Source: Ornithinibacillus scapharcae TW25 (GTDB taxonomy: Bacteria > Bacillota > Bacilli > Bacillales > Amphibacillaceae). Taken from it: DNA of 64,000 bases. The stretch is taken from the NCBI RefSeq assembly GCF_000190475.1, contig NZ_AEWH01000044.1:1-64000 (forward strand). Direction: 5' to 3'. Shown piece by piece: positions 42,900 through 52,853 of this stretch. Made by a program: the position numbers and the translations under genes. The notes under the pieces were generated by a model. The model worked only from the letters and a program-made list of their open reading frames with translations. It was not told where the DNA came from and made no database searches. Positions within the stretch are counted from its first letter, which is position 1. The number at the start of each line of letters is the position of its first letter.

Positions 42900-43820
42900 T
42901 TATGCTGAATGAATCGTAGCTAACTGGATAATTTGTGGATGTAAAAGGCAATGATATCGTCTATCAGCCGTTAACTCTGAGAACTGAATTCCGATTAATA
43001 GTTTAGTAGCAACTATATGTTGTGCACCATAGGAAATGGAAATCTTATCTGGCTTAATAGTAAATAAAAAATTACTTTTCCCTTCAACACCATGAAATGG
43101 GACAACTTGAATGTAATTCTGCCATTCTAACGGAATGCTATCGATATCAAATTCCTCATATGCTCTTTTTAAACGGTTCCACTCTTCATGATCAAACCAT
43201 TGCTTTAAAAATGGTTCATCACAAATAATTACTGGTTTTCTGGTTAGTGGGTCAATTAATTGGTTACCACTATCAATAAAACCAGTGGTGGAAAAATTCT
43301 TATTATGAAAATGAATGGTTACTTCATAGAGTTGGTTATATCGTATTTTCTCGATCGCGTGCTTGTCCATACGGCTCTTTGTAAACCAATACACAAACGG
43401 GAATCCTATCACAACAAAAATCCAACTTATAGGATCGCCATATCCACTACTATAGGACAAAACCCCTGCAGCTGACAGTGCAACTGGGTTTTGGAGCAAA
43501 TAATGTACAGCAAACAACCCTCCTCCGATTGAAAATGATACAAAGTAAAACACTAAGAGTTGCTTTACCAAACGATTTACCGATATATAACGGAATGTAA
43601 CAATGATAATTAGAATAGAATATAATATCTTCCCTAAAACTGTTGAGATATAGGTGTTCGGAAAATAGAGTGTAATGGGCACTATTAGCGATGCAACAAT
43701 AGCTCCCAATACCAATCTTCTTTTGGGTGTATACTCCCGACAGAGTGCTTGTGTTAATAGGAGAAGCATTAAATCCAAAAGAAAGTTCAAAATCCATACC
43801 ATATCAAGGTAAATAGTCAT
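42900..43820 (-). CDS. spoIIGA: sporulation sigma-E processing aspartic protease SpoIIGA
   Basis: This 306-residue protein has five membrane helices in its first half, starting [16 protein letters not shown], and a cytoplasmic protease half with the DSGNQLIDP motif that holds the catalytic aspartate. It cleaves the pro-sequence of sigma-E when SpoIIR signals from the forespore. The ATG at 43820 after AGAGGTGG matches B. subtilis; a longer frame is unsupported. It is followed 20 bases later by sigE, its substrate. Confidence 0.94.
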   Translation of the reverse strand: MTIYLDMVWILNFLLDLMLLLLTQALCREYTPKRRLVLGAIVASLIVPITLYFPNTYISTVLGKILYSILIIIVTFRYISVNRLVKQLLVFYFVSFSIGGGLFAVHYLLQNPVALSAAGVLSYSSGYGDPISWIFVVIGFPFVYWFTKSRMDKHAIEKIRYNQLYEVTIHFHNKNFSTTGFIDSGNQLIDPLTRKPVIICDEPFLKQWFDHEEWNRLKRAYEEFDIDSIPLEWQNYIQVVPFHGVEGKSNFLFTIKPDKISISYGAQHIVATKLLIGIQFSELTADRRYHCLLHPQIIQLATIHSA

Positions 43821-44151
43821 AACTATTTTCCACCTCTGGGGAATGAATGAATAAAATTCATCGTACGAATTCACTCCTTCTCGTTGGAATTATCTAGTAA
43901 TCATTTAACCTAGTGAACTTGTTTAATTGAAGTATAAAGTGAAGTATAAACTACTTGGTAAGCGAAGTCTGTCACTTCTTGTATGCAAAAATATGCTATT
44001 TTCAACTAGTTATGTCGAGTACTCATAGGCACTACTAATTCAAAATAGACGCTGGCAAACTAAACTATTTTCTAAAAGGTTTTAGGGAAGATTTGATGAG
44101 AGGACTTTACGTTTTATCATTTTTACTAGCTTCAACTAAGTATCTAATCAC
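43821..44151 (-). promoter_or_regulatory. spoIIG upstream region with candidate wide-spaced promoter
   Basis: No gene is seen here. On the minus strand GTGACA (43970-43975) and TATACT (43943-43948) are 21 bases apart. TATACT recurs at 43931-43936 within a direct repeat TTTATACTTCA. The Spo0A-dependent sigma-A spoIIG promoter of B. subtilis also has an over-long spacer. A TGTCGAG resembling a 0A box lies at 44013-44019 on the plus strand. Confidence 0.35.
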
Positions 44152-44184
44152 AAAAAAACGTATAGTCTAGATGACTATACGTTT
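44152..44184 (-). terminator. ftsZ terminator
   Basis: On the minus strand AAACGTATAGTC pairs perfectly with GACTATACGTTT around a five-base loop and is followed by TTTT. It lies ten bases after the ftsZ stop. Confidence 0.92.
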
Positions 44185-44194
44185 ATAGAACGAA

Positions 44195-45328
44195 TTATCG
44201 GTTTCTATTTCTGTTACGCAGGAATGTTGGAATATCTAAAATATCCTCTTCTTGACGTGGTCGATTGGATTGTTGTGTTGGCTCTTTTGTTGCTGCTTCC
44301 TCTGTCACTCTCGTAGAACCGTGTTGGTTGTGGTTAACCATTGGACGTTGTCTTGATGGCTGCTCTACTTTCTTACTCTCATCAAAACCAGTCGCAATAA
44401 CTGTAACGATGATTTCGTCTTTTAAGTCTTCATTTATAACAGAACCAAAGATTACGTTTACTTCTTCATCAGCAGCATTCGTTACAAGGTCTGCAGCTTC
44501 CTGTACTTCATAAAGACTCAAGTTAGTACCACCAGTAATGTTCATTAGAATGCCATGTGCGCCATCAATTGAAGTTTCTAATAGTGGTGAAGAGATAGCC
44601 TTCTTAGCTGCTTCCGTAGCACGATTTTCACCTGTTGCAATCCCTATTCCCATCAATGCAGAACCTTTATTGAACATTATTGTTTTAACGTCTGCAAAGT
44701 CCACATTAATTAAACCTGGCTTCGCAATTAGATCAGATATGCCTTGGACCCCTTGACGTAAAACGTTATCGGCTTCTCTAAATGCTTCCAACATAGGTGT
44801 GTTCTTATCAACAATCTCAAGCAAGCGATCATTCGGAATCACAATTAGTGTATCCACACTATTCTTTAATGCTTCGATTCCAGACACAGCTTGATTAGAT
44901 CTTCTTTTACCTTCGAAGGAGAATGGACGGGTTACAACCCCTACCGTTAAAGCGCCAAGATCCTTCGCGATTTGAGCAATTACTGGAGCAGCACCCGTAC
45001 CGGTACCTCCCCCCATACCAGCAGTAACAAAAATCATATCTGCACCTTGAAGTACCTCTTCAAGCTGTTCTTTGCTTTCTTCCGCAGCTTTTTTACCTAC
45101 TTCTGGATTAGCTCCTGCACCAAGACCTCTTGTTAGCTTACCACCAATTTGTAGTTTGGTTTCTGCTTTAGAAAGATTTAATGCCTGTGCATCCGTGTTT
45201 ACTGCAATAAATTCTACACCTTCTACACCATGGTCAATCATACGGTTTACTGCGTTATTACCGCCACCACCGACACCGATGACCTTTATCGTTGCTAATT
45301 GATCAATACTTGTATCAAATTCTAACAT
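44195..45328 (-). CDS. ftsZ: cell division protein FtsZ
   Basis: This 377-residue tubulin homologue forms the Z-ring. The GTP-binding domain has [13 protein letters not shown] and the tubulin signature [10 protein letters not shown] (about 104-113), with the T7 synergy loop [11 protein letters not shown]. After the core comes a variable linker and the C-terminal partner-binding peptide [16 protein letters not shown], which contacts FtsA and SepF. The ATG at 45328 follows AGGAGG. The upstream gene ftsA is 67 bases away. Confidence 0.98.
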   Translation of the reverse strand: MLEFDTSIDQLATIKVIGVGGGGNNAVNRMIDHGVEGVEFIAVNTDAQALNLSKAETKLQIGGKLTRGLGAGANPEVGKKAAEESKEQLEEVLQGADMIFVTAGMGGGTGTGAAPVIAQIAKDLGALTVGVVTRPFSFEGKRRSNQAVSGIEALKNSVDTLIVIPNDRLLEIVDKNTPMLEAFREADNVLRQGVQGISDLIAKPGLINVDFADVKTIMFNKGSALMGIGIATGENRATEAAKKAISSPLLETSIDGAHGILMNITGGTNLSLYEVQEAADLVTNAADEEVNVIFGSVINEDLKDEIIVTVIATGFDESKKVEQPSRQRPMVNHNQHGSTRVTEEAATKEPTQQSNRPRQEEDILDIPTFLRNRNRNR

Positions 45329-45395
45329 TATTTCGTTCCTCCTAATATGCAAATTACAAGATTTCTAGAAGCTAATTTTCCTGTGGGAACGCTGA

Positions 45396-46679
45396 TTAAT
45401 CGAAGAAATACTTAAATAAATTAGCAATTCCAGACTCTTTTTTATTATTTTCATTAACAGTGTTTGTTTTTGTCGGTTGTTTTTTAACTTTTTTTGCCTT
45501 CGGTTCTTCATAACCATGCGTAATTGCCGGGAATAATTCTTTTCCTTGAATTTTTGCATTATGGTAGGCAAATTGCAAAATTCCAACACCTGCAGTGAAT
45601 TGTGCTTCTCGAACACCAATATAGTCAGGTATTGCAATTCGAACATTTGACCTAAACACATCACTAGCTAATTCTAGAGCGCCTGGCATTTTCATTGTTC
45701 CACCTGTTAGTACATAACCACCCGGTAATTGTTGATAGCCCATTCTGCGGATTTCTCTTTCAGCAAATGCATAAATTTCTTCTAATCTTGCTTCAATCAT
45801 ATCTGCAATTTGAAGCTGGTTAAAGGTTTGTTTCGCATTACTACCAATAATGGAAGCCTCAAAGACTTCATCTTCTTGCGCATCATCATAAAAAGCATGT
45901 CCATGATTCAGCTTTATATCTTCCGCTTCCTCTGTCGTAGTACGCAAGCCAATAGATAAATCCTTCGTAATGTTATCGCCACCAAGTGCAACAACACTAG
46001 TTGAAATGATGTGGTCGTTTTCAAAAATGGAAACAGTCGAGCAACCTCCACCAACATCAATTAACGCTACTCCAAGATTTTTTTCATCTTTTGATAGAGC
46101 CACAGTTCCTGCTGCAAGTGGTTGAAGAACGATATCCGCTACTTTTAAATTAGCACGTTCTACACATTTTAAGATGTTATGTAGTACTGTTTTAGAGCAG
46201 GTAATAATTGTACCTTCCATTTCTAAGCGGACACCAATCATCCCTCTTGGGTCGGTAATTTCATCAAGACCATCCACAATAAATTGTTTCGGTATTACAT
46301 CGATGATTTCTCTTTCAGGAGGTATCGATATCACTTGTGCGCCATCAATTACGCGTTTTACGTCCTCATTTGTTATTTCTCGATTTTCGCTTTGTACTGC
46401 TACTACGCCATGACATGGTTGTAATTGTATATGGTTACCACTGATTCCTACCACTACACTATCAATCTGCATTCCTACCATTCGTTCTGCTTGTTCTACG
46501 GCATTTCTAATGGAGTGAACAGTCTGATCAATGTCTACGATAGCACCTTTTTTCATACCATTTGATTTCGCAGTGCCTACACCTATAATGTTCAAAGAAT
46601 CATTTAAAACTTCACCAATAATTACTTTTATTTTCGTTGTACCTATATCAAGACTGACAAGTATGTCATTGTTGTTCAA
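45396..46679 (-). CDS. ftsA: cell division protein FtsA
   Basis: This actin-like protein, 427 residues, tethers FtsZ to the membrane. It has the ATP-binding VSLDIGTTKIKVIIGE start, the 1C domain, GGGCSTV and VLTGGTMKMPG, and a C-terminal amphipathic membrane helix (ESGIANLFKYFFD). The start is placed at a TTG eight bases after AGGAGG so that the protein begins MNNNDILVSLDIGT, as in B. subtilis; the longest frame starts with a GTG that overlaps the Shine-Dalgarno. Confidence 0.96.
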   Translation of the reverse strand: MNNNDILVSLDIGTTKIKVIIGEVLNDSLNIIGVGTAKSNGMKKGAIVDIDQTVHSIRNAVEQAERMVGMQIDSVVVGISGNHIQLQPCHGVVAVQSENREITNEDVKRVIDGAQVISIPPEREIIDVIPKQFIVDGLDEITDPRGMIGVRLEMEGTIITCSKTVLHNILKCVERANLKVADIVLQPLAAGTVALSKDEKNLGVALIDVGGGCSTVSIFENDHIISTSVVALGGDNITKDLSIGLRTTTEEAEDIKLNHGHAFYDDAQEDEVFEASIIGSNAKQTFNQLQIADMIEARLEEIYAFAEREIRRMGYQQLPGGYVLTGGTMKMPGALELASDVFRSNVRIAIPDYIGVREAQFTAGVGILQFAYHNAKIQGKELFPAITHGYEEPKAKKVKKQPTKTNTVNENNKKESGIANLFKYFFD

Positions 46680-46704
46680 CAAAGGCACCTCCTAATTTCC
46701 AGAA

Positions 46705-46731
46705 GCATCAAAAATAACCTTTTCTTGATGC
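46705..46731 (-). other. hairpin in the ftsA leader
   Basis: GCATCAA and TTGATGC form a seven-pair stem with additional inner A-T pairs, 12 bases before the ftsA Shine-Dalgarno. It has no T tract, so it is not an obvious terminator. Confidence 0.4.
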
Positions 46732-46850
46732 GGTGTACTATACTATTTTTAGTTAAACAATACTATAATCACTTATTTTAAAGGATTTTCCTTAAAAAAG
46801 AAATAAATAATAGTTATTTCTATAAAACTATTTATTTATTGATAAAATAA

Positions 46851-46886
46851 GTTTGAATTTACTAGAATAGTTCCGTAAATTCAAAC
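46851..46886 (-). terminator. divIB terminator
   Basis: GTTTGAATTTAC pairs perfectly with GTAAATTCAAAC around a 12-base loop, followed on the minus strand by TTATTTTATC. It lies about 15 bases after the divIB stop, so ftsA-ftsZ are probably transcribed from their own promoters. The next bases (46801-46840) hold a second AT-only inverted repeat. Confidence 0.7.
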
Positions 46887-46900
46887 ATTTTATGACTGTC

Positions 46901-47692
46901 TTACTCTACAGCGTTTGTAATAATTTCTTCCTCCGACATTTCTTGTTGTTTAAACGGTTCAAAAAATGCCCCTACCCCAATGTGTATGATACCCTCACTA
47001 CCTGATTCTAATTGGGCCGCAATAGAAGGGTAAACCGTCATTTTTTCTGAAAAATCTCGAATAGAGGACTTCACCATAAAGCCGTCCGCCATATAAAGTA
47101 TTATTTCATTTTTACTTCTATCGCTCGGTGCCCAGTGAATCTCAGAAATAAGATTTAGAATATTGGTAGGAAGCTTACTTAACTCTTCGGACATTTCAAT
47201 CAGTCTATCTTTTTCTGAGAAGTTTAATAATAGTGGAGCATCCCCAGGATATATATCCTTTTTACTACCAGAAAGCAGCTCTCCATTACCTAGAATCGGA
47301 TAGTAGACATTATCCTTTTTTATGTATCCAATACGTTCATGTTCTATCAAATGAATCTCAACAGTCCTAGGAAACTTAGTTTCAATTGTTACACTATCAA
47401 TCAACGGATTTTCTTCTAGAACTTGGACAATTACTTCTTTATCAATCGTCCACATATTCGTTTCGCGACCGATACCACTTTGTTTGATTACCTCTTGATC
47501 CTCATAATAGGAATTACCAGTAACAACAATAGATTTAACATGGCTAAGAGGTGATTGAAGATACACAATGATAGATATTAGGAAGAAAAAAATAGATAAG
47601 TAAAATACGAGGCGTCGATTCGCCTTCTTTTTACGTGCTTGTTTCAACTTAGGAATTCGATCCTCTATGGAAACAATTTTTTCTTTGCTCAT
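46901..47692 (-). CDS. divIB: cell division protein DivIB (FtsQ)
   Basis: This 263-residue bitopic protein has a basic cytoplasmic tail, one membrane helix (about 26-46) and an extracellular POTRA domain (about 48-118; HVKSIVVTGNSYYEDQEVI), then the beta domain. It forms the DivIB-FtsL-DivIC complex that activates septal peptidoglycan synthesis. In B. subtilis it follows murB; here it follows spoVE directly. Confidence 0.93.
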   Translation of the reverse strand: MSKEKIVSIEDRIPKLKQARKKKANRRLVFYLSIFFFLISIIVYLQSPLSHVKSIVVTGNSYYEDQEVIKQSGIGRETNMWTIDKEVIVQVLEENPLIDSVTIETKFPRTVEIHLIEHERIGYIKKDNVYYPILGNGELLSGSKKDIYPGDAPLLLNFSEKDRLIEMSEELSKLPTNILNLISEIHWAPSDRSKNEIILYMADGFMVKSSIRDFSEKMTVYPSIAAQLESGSEGIIHIGVGAFFEPFKQQEMSEEEIITNAVE

Positions 47693-47726
47693 CCCTATTC
47701 TTTCCTTTTTGAATTTTTAACACATG

Positions 47727-47751
47727 AAAACGGCATACCAGATGCCGTTTT
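47727..47751 (-). terminator. terminator between spoVE and divIB
   Basis: AAAACGGCAT pairs perfectly with ATGCCGTTTT around a five-base loop; the self-complementary A/T ends make it usable in either direction. It lies about 90 bases after the spoVE stop. Confidence 0.75.
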
Positions 47752-47843
47752 AACTGAGTTATTTTGATTATAACATAAGACACTAGAAAACATATAGTAC
47801 ACATTCAATAGTTTTATGATAAAATTTTACCAAATTTAACGAA

Positions 47844-48956
47844 TTATAACTTAGCACTTCTACTAATATTTAATAAGATCCCTACCGAACACAACGTAAG
47901 TGTTAGAGAGGATCCCCCATAACTAAGAAAGGGGAGTGTAATTCCTGTTACTGGTATTAGCCCAATAACAACACTAATATTAATCATTACTTGAACCGTA
48001 AGCATAGATACAATACCCAAGGCCAAAAACCTTCCGAATGCATCCGGTGCTTCTATCGCAACTCTTACACCACGCCAGAAGAGTAACACAAACAATATCA
48101 ACAAAATCGAACCACCTATAAAACCTAGTTCCTCCCCTAGAATAGCGAAGATAAAATCGGTCTGCGGTTCCGGCAAATAAAAATACTTTTGCAAGCTATT
48201 CCCTAGTCCCACTCCCATTAGACCTCCTGGCCCAATTGCATATAATGACTGAATGATTTGAAATCCGTCACCTAAAGGGTCCTCCCATGGATTAAGAAAA
48301 GCAGTTATTCTACTGATACGATAAGGAGCCGAGATAATCAGTAATGCAAATCCGATTAGTCCTAGTACTCCTAATCCAACAAAATGTGATATTCTAGCTC
48401 CAGAAACAAAAATCATGATCATGCAGGTTAGAACAAGTACCATTCCTGTACCAAGGTCAGGTTGCAACATAATTAATCCAAAGGCTGTAAATACTAGGAT
48501 TAGAGCAGGAAAGAAGCCTTTTTTAAAAGAAGTAATATACTTTTGGTTAGTCGATAAGAAAACAGATAAAAAAATAATTAAACCGAGCTTCATAAATTCT
48601 GATGGTTGGATACTAAAAGCCCCTACTCCAATCCAACTCTGTGCTCCACCTCGGGTTAATCCTACTCCTGGTATAAGCACTAACAAAAGAAGGGCAAAGC
48701 AAATGAGCAAAATAACCTTCGCATATTTAGCCCAGTTACTATATGGAATATACATAAAGAAAATCATACCCGCTACTCCAACACCAGCGAAAAGCAACTG
48801 CCTCTTTAGAAAATACAATGAATCAGCATATTTATATTCAGCCCAAATATAAGAAGAACTGTATACCATCATTACTCCGATCCCTAATAACAATAAAATC
48901 AGTGTGAGGAGAAAATAATCGGGCTTGTCCTTGATGGATATTCGCTTACTAAACAA
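47844..48956 (-). CDS. spoVE: SEDS peptidoglycan polymerase SpoVE (FtsW family)
   Basis: This 370-residue protein has ten predicted membrane helices. SEDS motifs include VYSSSYIWAEYKYADSLYF, GAFSIQPSEFMKLG, the QPDLGTGMVL loop with the catalytic aspartate, YLPEPQTDFIFAILGEELG and ITLPFLSYGGSS. Its place after murD matches B. subtilis spoVE, the cortex polymerase that works with SpoVD; it could also be the division FtsW. The start is TTG, and both it and its AGGGGTG ribosome site are within a potential terminator hairpin. murG and murB, which normally follow, are missing here. Confidence 0.9.
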   Translation of the reverse strand: MFSKRISIKDKPDYFLLTLILLLLGIGVMMVYSSSYIWAEYKYADSLYFLKRQLLFAGVGVAGMIFFMYIPYSNWAKYAKVILLICFALLLLVLIPGVGLTRGGAQSWIGVGAFSIQPSEFMKLGLIIFLSVFLSTNQKYITSFKKGFFPALILVFTAFGLIMLQPDLGTGMVLVLTCMIMIFVSGARISHFVGLGVLGLIGFALLIISAPYRISRITAFLNPWEDPLGDGFQIIQSLYAIGPGGLMGVGLGNSLQKYFYLPEPQTDFIFAILGEELGFIGGSILLILFVLLFWRGVRVAIEAPDAFGRFLALGIVSMLTVQVMINISVVIGLIPVTGITLPFLSYGGSSLTLTLCSVGILLNISRSAKL

Positions 48957-49030
48957 AAAAACACCCCTTACTCTAGCATCGAATTAGGGGCGTTACACTA
49001 TTAAAAATCAAGACACGGTACAAGCCCCTA
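48954..49030 (-). promoter_or_regulatory. putative three-segment attenuator / SD sequestor before spoVE
   Basis: Read on the minus strand, segment 1 TAGGGGC (49030-49024, includes the murD stop) can pair with segment 2 GCCCCTA (48991-48985). Segment 2 extended to ACGCCCCT can instead pair over eight bases with segment 3 AGGGGTGT (48968-48961), which is followed by TTTTTTG. Segment 3 is the spoVE Shine-Dalgarno and the T tract contains the TTG start. The two folds are mutually exclusive. Function is inferred only. Confidence 0.4.
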
Positions 49031-50377
49031 CTTAATTGTATGCACGGCTTGCATAAACATGTCTCCTCTTTCTTCAAATGTTCGATATTGATCCCAGCTA
49101 GCACATGCAGGAGATAATAGGATAACATCTCCTTTTTCCGATATAGCATATGCCTTCTGAGCTGCGTCCTGCACATCGGAGGCAGATACGATAGTATGTA
49201 TTCCTGCCTTTAGTGCGGTATTTCTAATTTTTTCAGCAGTTTGACCAAAAACTACTACTGCTTTAACATTTGTAAAATAAGGTATTAATTCATCAAATTC
49301 ATTTCCTCTATCCAGCCCACCTGCCAATAGTATGGTAGGTTTGCTAAATGAAGATAGTGCTTTTTGTGTTGCTAGTATATTTGTAGCTTTGGAATCATTA
49401 TAAATGAACCGTTCATGGATTTGCGTAACGAATTGCAATCGATGGGTAACTCCCGCAAAACTTGTTAACACTTCTTGGATACCTTCATTAGTAGCACCAC
49501 TTAGTTTTGCCGCACTGATTGCTGCCAGTATGTTCTCTAAATTATGCGTTCCGACCAGTACAATGTCTTCAATTGCAATAATTTTCTCTTCTTTAAAGTA
49601 GACATGGACATGATCCGTCCATGCTCCATTTTCTTGTTTGTTTTTAACAGAAAACGGTACCTTTACTGATTTCGCCTCAGCTGTTAACGTTACAACATTC
49701 GGATCATCAGCATTATACACTAGATAATCATCCTGCAATTGATTTTGAAATATAGCACCCTTTGCCGACATGTAATTAGAAAATGTTTTATGGTAATCCA
49801 AATGGGCTTCAAACAGATTAAGAAGTACTGCTACTTTAGGTCTAAATGATTGAATACCCATAAGTTGAAACGACGAAAGTTCCAGCACCATTTTCGCATC
49901 AGTAGGTAACTCTCTAGCTACCTCAGTTGCAACGATACCAATATTACCTGCTAATTTTACTTTTTCTCCACTATGTCTTAGCATTTCATAAACTAAAGTT
50001 GTGGTCGTTGTCTTCCCATTCGAACCAGTTATCCCTACTATCGTTCCTTCCGCCAAATTACCCGCAAGCTCAATTTCAGTAATAATTGGGATATCTCGGT
50101 CCATCGCTTCCTTTAACAAGACATTTTCATATGAAATACCAGGATTTTTTACAATCAATTCAATACCATCCAGAACCGATAACGGATGCCCACCCGTAAT
50201 CACCTCAGCACCGAGTGACTGTAATGAGATAACTGACTCATCCTGTTCTGAAGCTTTTAAATCATTTATCCGAACCTTAATTCCACTTTCTAACAGCACT
50301 TTTGCAGCTGCAGTGCCACTTTTAGCAAGTCCTAAAACTAGTACATGGGAATAAGGAAAATCAATCAATTTTTTCAA
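49028..50377 (-). CDS. murD: UDP-N-acetylmuramoylalanine-D-glutamate ligase
   Basis: This 449-residue Mur ligase adds D-Glu to UDP-MurNAc-Ala. It has the N-terminal Rossmann domain ([15 protein letters not shown]), the ATP loop [14 protein letters not shown], and the C-terminal domain with [18 protein letters not shown]. The start is TTG at 50377 inside the mraY stop (TTGA), with GAGGTG upstream; the longest frame is inside mraY. Its stop codon is part of the proposed spoVE attenuator. Confidence 0.95.
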   Translation of the reverse strand: MKKLIDFPYSHVLVLGLAKSGTAAAKVLLESGIKVRINDLKASEQDESVISLQSLGAEVITGGHPLSVLDGIELIVKNPGISYENVLLKEAMDRDIPIITEIELAGNLAEGTIVGITGSNGKTTTTTLVYEMLRHSGEKVKLAGNIGIVATEVARELPTDAKMVLELSSFQLMGIQSFRPKVAVLLNLFEAHLDYHKTFSNYMSAKGAIFQNQLQDDYLVYNADDPNVVTLTAEAKSVKVPFSVKNKQENGAWTDHVHVYFKEEKIIAIEDIVLVGTHNLENILAAISAAKLSGATNEGIQEVLTSFAGVTHRLQFVTQIHERFIYNDSKATNILATQKALSSFSKPTILLAGGLDRGNEFDELIPYFTNVKAVVVFGQTAEKIRNTALKAGIHTIVSASDVQDAAQKAYAISEKGDVILLSPACASWDQYRTFEERGDMFMQAVHTIK

Positions 50378-51360
50378 CCTAACCACACCTCGATGTAAAT
50401 ACCCAGAGCAGCAAAAACAAGTCCCATAGTCCAGAACGTTGTTACTACACGCCATTCTGACCAGCCTACTAACTCATAATGATGATGTAATGGACTCATT
50501 TTAAACACCCTTTTCCCGGTAGTTTTAAATGAAATGACCTGAATTATTACCGATAAAGTTTCCATAACAAATACTCCACCGATAATGACTAGTAATATCT
50601 CTAATTTTGCTAGAATCGCAACTGCAGCAATTGCTCCGCCTAGTGCAAGTGAACCAGTGTCCCCCATAAATACCTTTGCAGGATGAGCATTAAAGACCAA
50701 AAATCCTAATAGTGCACCAACAACAGCAAGTGAGAAAATAGATATATCAATTTGGGGATCACCGTACCAAGCTAATATTCCAAATGCGCCAAATGCAATC
50801 GCAGCCGTGCCTGCCAATAAGCCATCCAAGCCATCCGTTAAATTCACAGCGTTAGATGCACCAACGAGCATAAATACAATTAATAAAGCATATCCAATTC
50901 CAAGATCCCATTGAATATCAGTTCCTGGTATTTGAATATATGTTGGAAACCCTTGTTTCTTTAAAATGAAATAGAAAATAATAGCGATTACTAATTGACC
51001 TAACATTTTTTGTTTAGAGGTCAAACCTAAATTTCGTTTCAAAGCAACTTTAATATAATCATCCAAAAATCCTAATAAACCATAGCCAAGTAATACAAAT
51101 AGTAATAGTCCTAATTCATAACCAACTTCTCCATCACCGTAACGTAAAGCCATAATGATAGATGTGATCGTAATACTTAATACAATCATGATACCCCCCA
51201 TAGTAGGAGTACCCTTTTTCTTCATATGAGACTTCGGTCCCTCTTCCCTTATGCTTTGTCCGAACTTTAAACGTCTTAAAAACGGAATAAAAATCGGGGA
51301 CAAAAGGACGGTAATCAGAAAAGCGATTGCTATTGTTATGATTAATACTAAAATATTCAA
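50374..51360 (-). CDS. mraY: phospho-N-acetylmuramoyl-pentapeptide transferase
   Basis: This 328-residue membrane enzyme with ten helices makes lipid I from UDP-MurNAc-pentapeptide and undecaprenyl phosphate. Signature residues are in [31 protein letters not shown] and the [10 protein letters not shown] loop. The start is TTG eight bases after AAGGAGG (51360); an ATG 24 bases upstream has no ribosome site. Four-base overlap with murD. Confidence 0.95.
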   Translation of the reverse strand: MNILVLIITIAIAFLITVLLSPIFIPFLRRLKFGQSIREEGPKSHMKKKGTPTMGGIMIVLSITITSIIMALRYGDGEVGYELGLLLFVLLGYGLLGFLDDYIKVALKRNLGLTSKQKMLGQLVIAIIFYFILKKQGFPTYIQIPGTDIQWDLGIGYALLIVFMLVGASNAVNLTDGLDGLLAGTAAIAFGAFGILAWYGDPQIDISIFSLAVVGALLGFLVFNAHPAKVFMGDTGSLALGGAIAAVAILAKLEILLVIIGGVFVMETLSVIIQVISFKTTGKRVFKMSPLHHHYELVGWSEWRVVTTFWTMGLVFAALGIYIEVWLG

Positions 51361-51408
51361 CGTAATTTCCTCCTTAAATGCCAACCGTCCAACCCTAATA
51401 ACTTTATA

Positions 51409-52767
51409 CTACTTAATTTCATTGATAACAGATTCCAGTTTCATACCACGAGAAGCTTTAAAGAGTATGAGTGTTTCTTTATTCAAATGATTTTGTAGCG
51501 TTTCAAGTAATTGAGCTTTCTCTGTAAAATGTTTAACTACTACTGTAGGATATTTGTTCTTCATTGCATTTGAAATAACAATTGAGTCTTCCCCTACAGT
51601 GTATAGGTGTGTGATGGAATCATTCATGACTTCTGCTACGACTTCATGTAACTCTCTGGACTTTTCCCCTAGTTCATAAATATCCCCCAGAACCGCTACT
51701 TTGTTCACAAATCCACTCATTTGTTGTACAACCTGTATGGCAGCCATCATGGAAGTCGGTGATGCATTGTAGGCATCATTAATAATGGAGACATCATTTT
51801 TACCAGTGAGTGTTTCAAAACGCATTCCGGTTAACTTCAAGTGTTCGAGTGCATGCTTGATACTTTCTGAATCAATACCCAATAATCGACCTAATACAAT
51901 CCCATAAGCTGCATTCTTGGCATTATGCGATCCTAATACCGGAATCGTATAGGTAGAATGGTCAGACCCCTTAAAAACAGTTGCATTTTGCTTGAGTTCT
52001 ATTTCAGATACAATAAAGTCATTGTCCTCTCCAAATCCAACCCTAACTACGTTTTCTTGCTGATGAACATGCGATAATAAGATTTCATCTCCATCAATAA
52101 TTAGTTTACCATTTTGATCCATTCCACTTGTAATTTCTAGTTTTGCCTTTGCAATACCTTCACGTGAACCTAAATATTCAATATGGGATTCCCCTATATT
52201 CGTGATAATAGCATAATCTGGCTTTGCAATATTTGATAATAATTCAATCTCACCAAAGCTACTCATGCCCATTTCCAAGACCAAGACTTCTGTATCTTTG
52301 CTCATGGATAGGATTGTGAATGGTAAGCCAAATTCATTATTTAGATTTCCATCTGTATAGTGCGTTTTATATTTCTCTTTAGCGATCGTTGCTACAATAT
52401 CTTTGGTTGTTGTTTTACCGTTCGAACCTGTTACACCAATAACAATTGGTTTAATTTCATCTCGATAACAACCTGCAAGATGTTGGAGTGCTTTAGTCGT
52501 ATCCTTTACAGAGAATACGATAAAGTCTTTTGGCAACGCCTCCGGTAGCACTTTGTTATCTTGCCAAAGTGTAGCGATTGCACCATTTTCATAAGCCTGC
52601 ATTAAAAAGTCATGTCCATCAAAGTTTTCCCCTACTATAGGGATAAATAATGAATCCTCTGTCTTTAATCTACTATCTGTCATGTATGTTTTGATCTGTA
52701 TAGCATTTTCCACATTCCCTGTTACACGAGGAAAAATAGTTGATAGCCATTCTACTGTAAATAACAT
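51409..52767 (-). CDS. murF: UDP-MurNAc-tripeptide-D-alanyl-D-alanine ligase
   Basis: This 452-residue Mur ligase adds D-Ala-D-Ala to complete the pentapeptide. It shows VGENFDGHDFL in the substrate domain, [16 protein letters not shown] for ATP, and INDAYNASPTSM and VLGDIYELGE later. The ATG follows AAGGAG. It lies between murE and mraY. Confidence 0.95.
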   Translation of the reverse strand: MLFTVEWLSTIFPRVTGNVENAIQIKTYMTDSRLKTEDSLFIPIVGENFDGHDFLMQAYENGAIATLWQDNKVLPEALPKDFIVFSVKDTTKALQHLAGCYRDEIKPIVIGVTGSNGKTTTKDIVATIAKEKYKTHYTDGNLNNEFGLPFTILSMSKDTEVLVLEMGMSSFGEIELLSNIAKPDYAIITNIGESHIEYLGSREGIAKAKLEITSGMDQNGKLIIDGDEILLSHVHQQENVVRVGFGEDNDFIVSEIELKQNATVFKGSDHSTYTIPVLGSHNAKNAAYGIVLGRLLGIDSESIKHALEHLKLTGMRFETLTGKNDVSIINDAYNASPTSMMAAIQVVQQMSGFVNKVAVLGDIYELGEKSRELHEVVAEVMNDSITHLYTVGEDSIVISNAMKNKYPTVVVKHFTEKAQLLETLQNHLNKETLILFKASRGMKLESVINEIK

Positions 52768-52853
52768 CTTAATTCTCCTTAACTTGAAGTAAAACCTCGT
52801 TATGTGTATATCATCTTGTCAAATTATTCTTTTTAATGATAAACAATTTCGCG

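Noticed and set aside
45365-45664. A 99-codon minus-strand frame inside ftsA
   Set aside because: It lies fully within ftsA in another frame and has no family features; it is a shadow of the real gene.
46801-46840. AT-only inverted repeat upstream of ftsA as a regulatory element
   Set aside because: Composition alone can produce it; the neighbouring GTTTGAATTTAC stem is a better terminator and no box-like motif is present.
48415-48852. A 145-codon plus-strand frame inside spoVE
   Set aside because: It is antisense to a well-conserved membrane protein gene with no ribosome site or recognisable domain.
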